From Candidatus Aminicenantota bacterium (GTDB lineage: Bacteria; Acidobacteriota; Aminicenantia; S016-38), in NCBI GenBank assembly GCA_027062035.1, contig JAMOUL010000034.1:1-16747 (forward strand): a stretch of 16,747 nucleotides of DNA. Reading direction: 5' to 3'. The notes under the pieces were generated by a model, which was not told the origin of the DNA, ran no database searches, and worked only from the letters and a program-made list of their open reading frames with translations. Within the stretch, counting starts at the first letter, position 1, and every line of letters begins with the position of its first letter. Shown here piece by piece: positions 12,607 to 16,747 of this stretch. The translations under genes were made by a program, and so were the position numbers.

Positions 12607-13448
12607 ATGAGCATTCAGGATTTAATTTTCTCCCTGCAGAAGTTTTGGGCAAATCAGGGATGCTACATAGCTCAGCCTTATGATATAGAAGTAGGAGCCG
12701 GAACAATGGCTCCTGAAACCTTTTTCAGGGTTCTGGAGGAGGGAGAAGTAAAGGTAGCGTATGTTCAACCTTCCAGAAGACCTACAGACGGCAGGTACGG
12801 AGAAAATCCCAACAGGGTGGCAAAACACCTTCAGTTCCAGGTAATTATCAAACCCGCTCCTGAAAACATTATTAACATTTACCTCCAGAGTCTTGAAAGC
12901 ATCGGTATAAACCTGATGGAACACGACCTCAGATTAGCAGAAGATGATTGGGAATCTCCAACCATAGGGGCATGGGGAATTGGCTGGCAGGTTTTGCTGG
13001 ATGGACTGGAAATAACTCAGTTTACATATTTCCAGCAGAGTGGCGGAATAGAGCTCAGGGAAATTCCTGTAGAAATAACCTATGGAATAGAAAGGCTGGA
13101 AATGTTTCTTGAAGGGAAGGACAACATCTATGACCTGGAATGGGGAGGAGGAAAAACCTATGGAGACCTCAGGCTACAGGAAGAAAAGGAATTTTCCATT
13201 TACAATTTTGAAGAGGCTGATACAGAAATGCTTTTTGAAATATTTGAAAAATATGAAGAAGAGGCAAAACGCATGGTAAAAAGAACCTTATACTCCCTGC
13301 TTACGACTACGTCCTGAAATGTTCTCATACCTTTAATCTCCTGGATGCAAGGGGAGCCATAAGTGTCGGAGAAAGAACAAAATTCATATTAAGAATAAGG
13401 GATATCGCCTGCGAAATTGCCGGCAAGGCAAAGGAAGGGAGGGAATGA
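12607..13448 (+). CDS. glyQ: Glycyl-tRNA synthetase alpha subunit, interrupted by a -1 frameshift
   Basis: GlyQ carries the class II catalytic core of the alpha2-beta2 enzyme that charges tRNA-Gly. The start MSIQDLIFSLQKFWANQGC and the stretches EVGAGTMAPETFFRVL, YVQPSRRPTDGRYGENPNR, HLQFQVIIKP and GIGWQVLLDGLEITQFTYFQQ are nearly invariant in the family. In the starting frame translation stops at 13317 after a meaningless tail (RTLYSLLTTTS), giving 236 residues against the usual 280-300. The -1 frame from about 13281 supplies the missing C-terminus (LPAYDYVLKC, CSHTFNLLDARG, GERTKFILRIRDIA) and ends at TGA 13446-13448. That stop overlaps the glyS start as ATGA. The joined product is 280 residues. 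Either one A is missing from an A5 run (13278-13282) or ribosomes slip there. Confidence 0.9.
13278..13284 (+). other. Frameshift site in glyQ (A5 run)
   Basis: In the starting frame the codons are GTA AAA AGA. The conserved C-terminus is read as AAG AAC CTT from 13281, one base back. A Lys tRNA on AAA 13279-13281 could re-pair with AAA 13278-13280, so a P-site slip is physically possible. It is not a full X-XXY-YYZ heptamer, because the A-site codon AGA does not re-pair well, and no clear downstream hairpin is visible. One extra A would restore the frame exactly. Confidence 0.85.
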
Positions 13449-15487
13449 TGAGAGAATTTTTCCTTGAGTTACTGGTAGAAGAAATGCCTCCTTCCCATCA
13501 ATGGGTGGCTAAGGAATACCTGACTGAAAAAATAGAGGAATTTTTAAAGGAAAAGGGCTTTTCTTATGACAATTTAAATATCAATACCACACCCAGGAGA
13601 ATAACAATTGAAATAACAGGCAGCCTGGAAGCAATGGCTGGCCAGGAAACCGTATTTGGTCCACCGGTAAGCGTGGCCTTCGACAATGAAGGAAACCCGA
13701 CAGAGGCAGCTATTGGTTTTGCTAAAAGGCTTGGAGTTGAGGTTTCTGAACTTGACAGGGTAGAAAAGGACAGGGGAGAATACCTTGCTTACACAAGGAC
13801 ACTGGAAGCCCCGGAATTCAAGGAAATCTTCCCTCAGGTTCTTGTTGAAATCCTCTACTCCATCCCATTTCCCAAAACAATGAGATGGGATAATTACAGG
13901 TTTTCCCGCAGGGTAAAAAATATCCTTGCCATAATGGACGGAGGAATTGTTAAGATCGAGGCCTTCGGTCTTCAGGCAAATAGATTAACTCAGGGTCATC
14001 GAATATTTTCTCCAATACTTATTGAAATATCCTCTGCAAAGGAGTATTTTTCCCTTTTAAAAGAGGCTTTTGTCCTTGCAAACAATGAAGAAAGGAAGGA
14101 AAAAATCCTGGAAGGTCTGAAAGAAAAGGCTGAAGATAGCCTTCTTCCACCTGATGAACTCATAAATTACTGGAGGGACTCCGTTGAATTTCCCAATGTA
14201 TTCAGAGGAGAATTTCCAGAAAAGTACATGGAACTTCCAGAGGAAATAATTTCCACTTCCCTTGAAAGGGAAATGGGACTCTATCTTCTCAGGGACGAAA
14301 AAGGCGCTAAAAATTCCTTTGTTGGGGTGGCAGATAACCCCAACAGAGAGCTTAAGTATGTAATAAGTGGAAACGAACGGGTAGCAAGAGCTAAACTGGA
14401 GGATGCACTTTACTTCTGGAAGAAGGACAGGGAAAAATCGCTGGAGGAACTCAGGGAAGAACTGAAAAACGTTCTGTATAACGATATCCTGGGAAGTTAT
14501 TTTGACAAAACAGAAAGACTGGAAGCACTGGCTGGAAAAGCAGCTGAACTAACAGGGATTCCACCTGAAAAACTACAGGAAGCTGCAAGGGTTTGTAAAT
14601 CCGACCTGGTAACAGAACTGGTGGGAGAATTTCCCTCCCTCCAGGGCATTGCAGGAGGACTAATATTAAAATATCAGGGTAAAGATGAGGGCGTCTGGAA
14701 GGCTGTTTATGAGCATTACCTACCCGCCTCTCAAAAGGACCCACTTCCTTCGAGCCTTGAAGGCACGCTTCTTTCCCTTGTCGATAAGGTTGATGATCTT
14801 GTCTCTGCCTTTGCTACAGGCTACAGACCAAGTGGAAGTGGAGATCCTCTCGGTACAAGAAGGGCTGCCCTGGGGATTATTAGAATACTCACGGAAAAGG
14901 AAATTTCCATTGAATTTGAAGACTTAATAAACTATGCTATGGGCTTAATTGCGGAGAAGATAACACTTGCCGACAAACTAATGGACGATATAAGGGAATT
15001 CGTCCTGAAAAGATATGAAAAGAAACTTTCTGAAGAGGGTTTTGAAATAGGTATGATAAGGGGGGTTTTTGCTTCCTCTGGCTTTGACATAGGGGGGATA
15101 AGAAAGAAGCTTATATCCCTGAAGGACCTCATGGAAAGAGAAATGTTAACAACCCTTATTCAAACCCACAAAAGAGTTAAAAATATCCTTCAGAATAAGG
15201 AAAGGACAGATGTTGATACCACATTTCTCAATACTCCACAGGAAAAGGAACTTCATGAAATACTTTCGGTGGTAGCTCAGGAAATAGAGGGAGCAAAGGA
15301 AAAAAACAATTACACCCAGATCCTGAACGGCCTTCTCTGGCTGTGCCCCTTTGTAGACGAACTCTTTAATAACGTTATGATAATGGACGAGGATGAAAAG
15401 ATCAGGAATAACAGGATTGCACTGCTATGGAAGGTTGATGATCTTCTGAGCGGATTTGCAGACTTTACACAGATACAGGAAAATTGA
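13445..15487 (+). CDS. glyS: Glycyl-tRNA synthetase beta subunit
   Basis: 680 residues, normal for GlyS (about 680-700), which binds the tRNA anticodon and acceptor and completes the alpha2-beta2 enzyme. It begins REFFLELLVEEMPP, as usual. Family stretches include TPRRITIEI, VFGPPVSVAFD, SIPFPKTMRWD, ADNPNRELKYVISGNERVARAKLEDALYFWKKD (as scattered matches), GEFPSLQGIAGG, EHYLPASQKDPLP, DKVDDLVSAFATG and PLGTRRAALGIIRIL. The C-terminal 120 residues form the DALR-type anticodon-binding helices (LFNNVMIMDEDEKIRNNRIALL). Starts at ATG 13445 and ATG 13448 are both usable; the GGGAGGG just upstream fits the second slightly better. It is coupled to glyQ by ATGA and to parB by TTGA. Confidence 0.95.
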   Translation: MMREFFLELLVEEMPPSHQWVAKEYLTEKIEEFLKEKGFSYDNLNINTTPRRITIEITGSLEAMAGQETVFGPPVSVAFDNEGNPTEAAIGFAKRLGVEVSELDRVEKDRGEYLAYTRTLEAPEFKEIFPQVLVEILYSIPFPKTMRWDNYRFSRRVKNILAIMDGGIVKIEAFGLQANRLTQGHRIFSPILIEISSAKEYFSLLKEAFVLANNEERKEKILEGLKEKAEDSLLPPDELINYWRDSVEFPNVFRGEFPEKYMELPEEIISTSLEREMGLYLLRDEKGAKNSFVGVADNPNRELKYVISGNERVARAKLEDALYFWKKDREKSLEELREELKNVLYNDILGSYFDKTERLEALAGKAAELTGIPPEKLQEAARVCKSDLVTELVGEFPSLQGIAGGLILKYQGKDEGVWKAVYEHYLPASQKDPLPSSLEGTLLSLVDKVDDLVSAFATGYRPSGSGDPLGTRRAALGIIRILTEKEISIEFEDLINYAMGLIAEKITLADKLMDDIREFVLKRYEKKLSEEGFEIGMIRGVFASSGFDIGGIRKKLISLKDLMEREMLTTLIQTHKRVKNILQNKERTDVDTTFLNTPQEKELHEILSVVAQEIEGAKEKNNYTQILNGLLWLCPFVDELFNNVMIMDEDEKIRNNRIALLWKVDDLLSGFADFTQIQEN

Positions 15488-16224
15488 ATACAAAGACTTT
15501 AAAAGACATCTCGGTTGACCAGATTGTTCCTGGAAGAAATCAGCCCAGGGATATTCTGGGCGATCTAACTGAACTGGCGGAATCCATAAGGGAAAAGGGG
15601 ATTATAGAACCTATAATAGTCAGGCGAGTGGAAGATAAATACGAAATCATATCAGGAGAAAGAAGATATAGGGCTGCCCTTATGGTAGGCTTAACCCATG
15701 TCCCATGCATAGAGCTGGACATTGATGATAGGGAAGCCATGGAAATTGCTCTAATAGAAAATATCCATAGAAAGGACCTTACAACCTTTGAGATAGCAGA
15801 GGCATACAGGGCTCTGGTAGCAATTTATGGATATACCCATGAAGAACTTGCAAAGAGAGTGGGAAAGGCCCGGTCCACAGTTACGGAAATGATAGAGATA
15901 GCTAACATGCCTCCCCGCATAAAAAATCTCTGTATGGAGCTTGGAATAACAGCCTATTCGATGCTTCTTCTCATAGCGAAACAAAAGGACGAAACTCGAA
16001 TGGAAGAACTGGCAAGAAAAATAGCTGCAGAAAAGCTTTCCAGGGAAGATGCCCGAAGACTGGCAAGAAAGGGAAAACCTAAATCAAGGGTATTAAAATT
16101 CACCTCCGAAAAGGAGGGATTCTCGCTGAGGATAAATCTCAAAAAGGAAATGGACAGGGAAAAAATCATACAAATTCTGGAAGAAATTATAGAAAAGATA
16201 AAAAGAGGAGATTTAAGCCTTTAG
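15484..16224 (+). CDS. ParB/Spo0J-family partition-type CTPase, DNA-binding protein
   Basis: 246 residues, slightly short for the family. The N-terminal ParB/sulfiredoxin-like domain holds LAESIREKGIIEPIIVR (31-47), the CTP-binding arginine motif GERRYRAA (58-65) and ENIHRKDL (92-99). A helix-turn-helix follows at about 116-140 (THEELAKRVGKARSTVTEMI). The C-terminus (FSLRINLKKEMDREKIIQILEEII) is a strand-helix dimerisation-like end. All CTP-box residues are present, so it should load onto parS-like DNA. There is no partner parA in view, and I saw no parS-like palindrome. TTG 15484 overlaps the glyS stop (TTGA) with only a weak AGGA upstream. It may be the chromosomal ParB or a secondary or Noc-like paralogue. 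Its stop is 2 bp from the convergent gene's stop. Confidence 0.88.
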   Translation: MNTKTLKDISVDQIVPGRNQPRDILGDLTELAESIREKGIIEPIIVRRVEDKYEIISGERRYRAALMVGLTHVPCIELDIDDREAMEIALIENIHRKDLTTFEIAEAYRALVAIYGYTHEELAKRVGKARSTVTEMIEIANMPPRIKNLCMELGITAYSMLLLIAKQKDETRMEELARKIAAEKLSREDARRLARKGKPKSRVLKFTSEKEGFSLRINLKKEMDREKIIQILEEIIEKIKRGDLSL

Positions 16225-16226
16225 GC

Positions 16227-16747
16227 TCAGACAACTCGCGCCTTTCTTATTAGATGCCTTGCAATTCCGAGACTGCCCTTTCCTCCAATAAGTAGTCCTA
16301 TCCAGCGCTGATTTCCCATATTATTAAGAAGAAGGATCCTTTCCCTGTCTTCAAAACTCATCATCTCCATTCCCCCAGGAAAAATATTGTTGAGAAGCTC
16401 AGCGTTCTGGATAAAGGATTTTATCCCATCAACTTCAACTTTTTCTCCTATTCTTTCCACTATCTTCCCTTCTTTATCCAGCACAAATGCACTTATGAAA
16501 GAATCCAGCTGCGAAAATTTCTCCAGGATTTCCTTATAATTCGTAGCAGTTTCTTCTTTACCTTTGCCTTCTAGGCTGATCCAGTTTTCAGCTGCCTGTA
16601 TAAGTTCCTCAATGGTTTTGGTAATTTTCCTCGAAGTTTCTCTGAGCGCCGTAATACGAAATTTAGGGGTATCGAATTTGGCTATTTCCATAAAAGCCTT
16701 CTCTCCCTCAATTCCTTCCAGTTCTGCATTGATAAGCTGCCCATTTT
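16227..16747 (-). CDS. C-terminal part of a DUF4388 (PATAN)-like protein, partial at window edge
   Basis: The frame stays open to the window end, so ATG 16691 is internal and the true start lies outside. The 18 residues before that ATG read NGQLINAELEGIEGEKAF, matching the G-x-I-x-H/N-A-E...G-x-E-G-E-x-A-F motif of DUF4388/PATAN domains. MEIAKFDTPKFRI and SRKITKTIEELI then continue that domain's usual end. A linker follows, and a second domain from about 16490 leftwards contains ISAFVLDKEGKIVERIGE and ILLLNNMGNQRWIGLLIG, which looks like a roadblock/LC7-type fold. Such proteins often act with small GTPases or in gliding and two-component signalling, but no partner is visible. It converges on parB with only 2 bp between stops. 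Confidence 0.7.
   Translation of the reverse strand, partial: NGQLINAELEGIEGEKAFMEIAKFDTPKFRITALRETSRKITKTIEELIQAAENWISLEGKGKEETATNYKEILEKFSQLDSFISAFVLDKEGKIVERIGEKVEVDGIKSFIQNAELLNNIFPGGMEMMSFEDRERILLLNNMGNQRWIGLLIGGKGSLGIARHLIRKARVV

Noticed and set aside
13276..13320. Classical programmed -1 frameshift cassette in glyQ
   Set aside because: Codons are GTA AAA AGA, not a tandem-slip heptamer, and no clear downstream stem is visible; kept only as one of two explanations.
16663..16747. Apparent frameshift near the right edge splitting the DUF4388-like gene
   Set aside because: Careful re-reading of 16691-16745 shows one continuous frame (NGQLINAELEGIEGEKAFMEI); the first impression came from a miscopied pair of bases.
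1..16747. Mobile element, CRISPR array, prophage or defence island
   Set aside because: No transposase, integrase, spaced direct repeats, nuclease-methylase pairs or phage genes were found; all sure genes are housekeeping or metabolic.

Overview
This is a bacterial chromosome segment, moderately AT-rich. It is gene-dense, with many 1-4 bp stop/start overlaps, heavy AGA/AGG arginine and ATA isoleucine codon use, and no sign of phage, insertion sequences, CRISPR or rRNA. A bacterial two-subunit glycyl-tRNA synthetase, PriA, ParB, a lipoprotein and Shine-Dalgarno sites make it a bacterium. The codon style and a THEP1-type NTPase lean towards a thermophile or an uncultured deep lineage. I cannot name the phylum; a fermentative peptide user of the Acidobacteriota/Aminicenantes kind is only a guess.

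Layout. 1-68 (-): start of a secreted protein that runs off the window. 262-984 (+): RluB/RsuA-type pseudouridine synthase. 940-2797 (-): a three-gene operon of metallo-beta-lactamase-fold hydrolase, YacP-like NYN nuclease and DUF2520 Rossmann protein. 2855-3505 (+): zinc-ribbon membrane protein. 3502-4209 (+): a strong promoter driving tRNA-Gly, tRNA-Cys and, 10 nt later, a THEP1 NTPase. 4210-4530: a gene-poor stretch with a perfect TATAAT, an inverted repeat and a doubtful small ORF. 4531-4899 (+): lipoprotein. 4992-5104 (-): tRNA-Lys with its own near-consensus promoter. 5151-7088 (-): OPT-family oligopeptide transporter. 7135-12023 (+): operon of class III CoA-transferase, membrane dipeptidase, four-helix membrane protein and PriA. 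12044-12502 (-): cysteine-rich orphan. 12607-16224 (+): glyQ (frameshifted), glyS, parB, chained by ATGA/TTGA overlaps. 16227-16747 (-): C-terminal part of a DUF4388-like protein, cut by the window edge.

How the genes fit together. The peptide transporter and the CoA-transferase/dipeptidase operon diverge from only 46 bp, which suggests linked control of peptide uptake, dipeptide cleavage and acyl-CoA chemistry. Translation and RNA functions are prominent: three tRNAs, GlyRS, a pseudouridine synthase and an NYN nuclease. Replication and segregation are represented by PriA and ParB.

Most notable observations: (1) glyQ needs a -1 shift in an A5 run at 13278-13282 to reach its conserved C-terminus; (2) several genes have -10 boxes 6-8 nt before the start codon and no Shine-Dalgarno, so leaderless transcripts look routine; (3) face-to-face overlapping promoters lie between OPT and the CoA-transferase; (4) the THEP1 mRNA appears to be released by tRNA-Cys processing. 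I found no clearly new multi-gene system.
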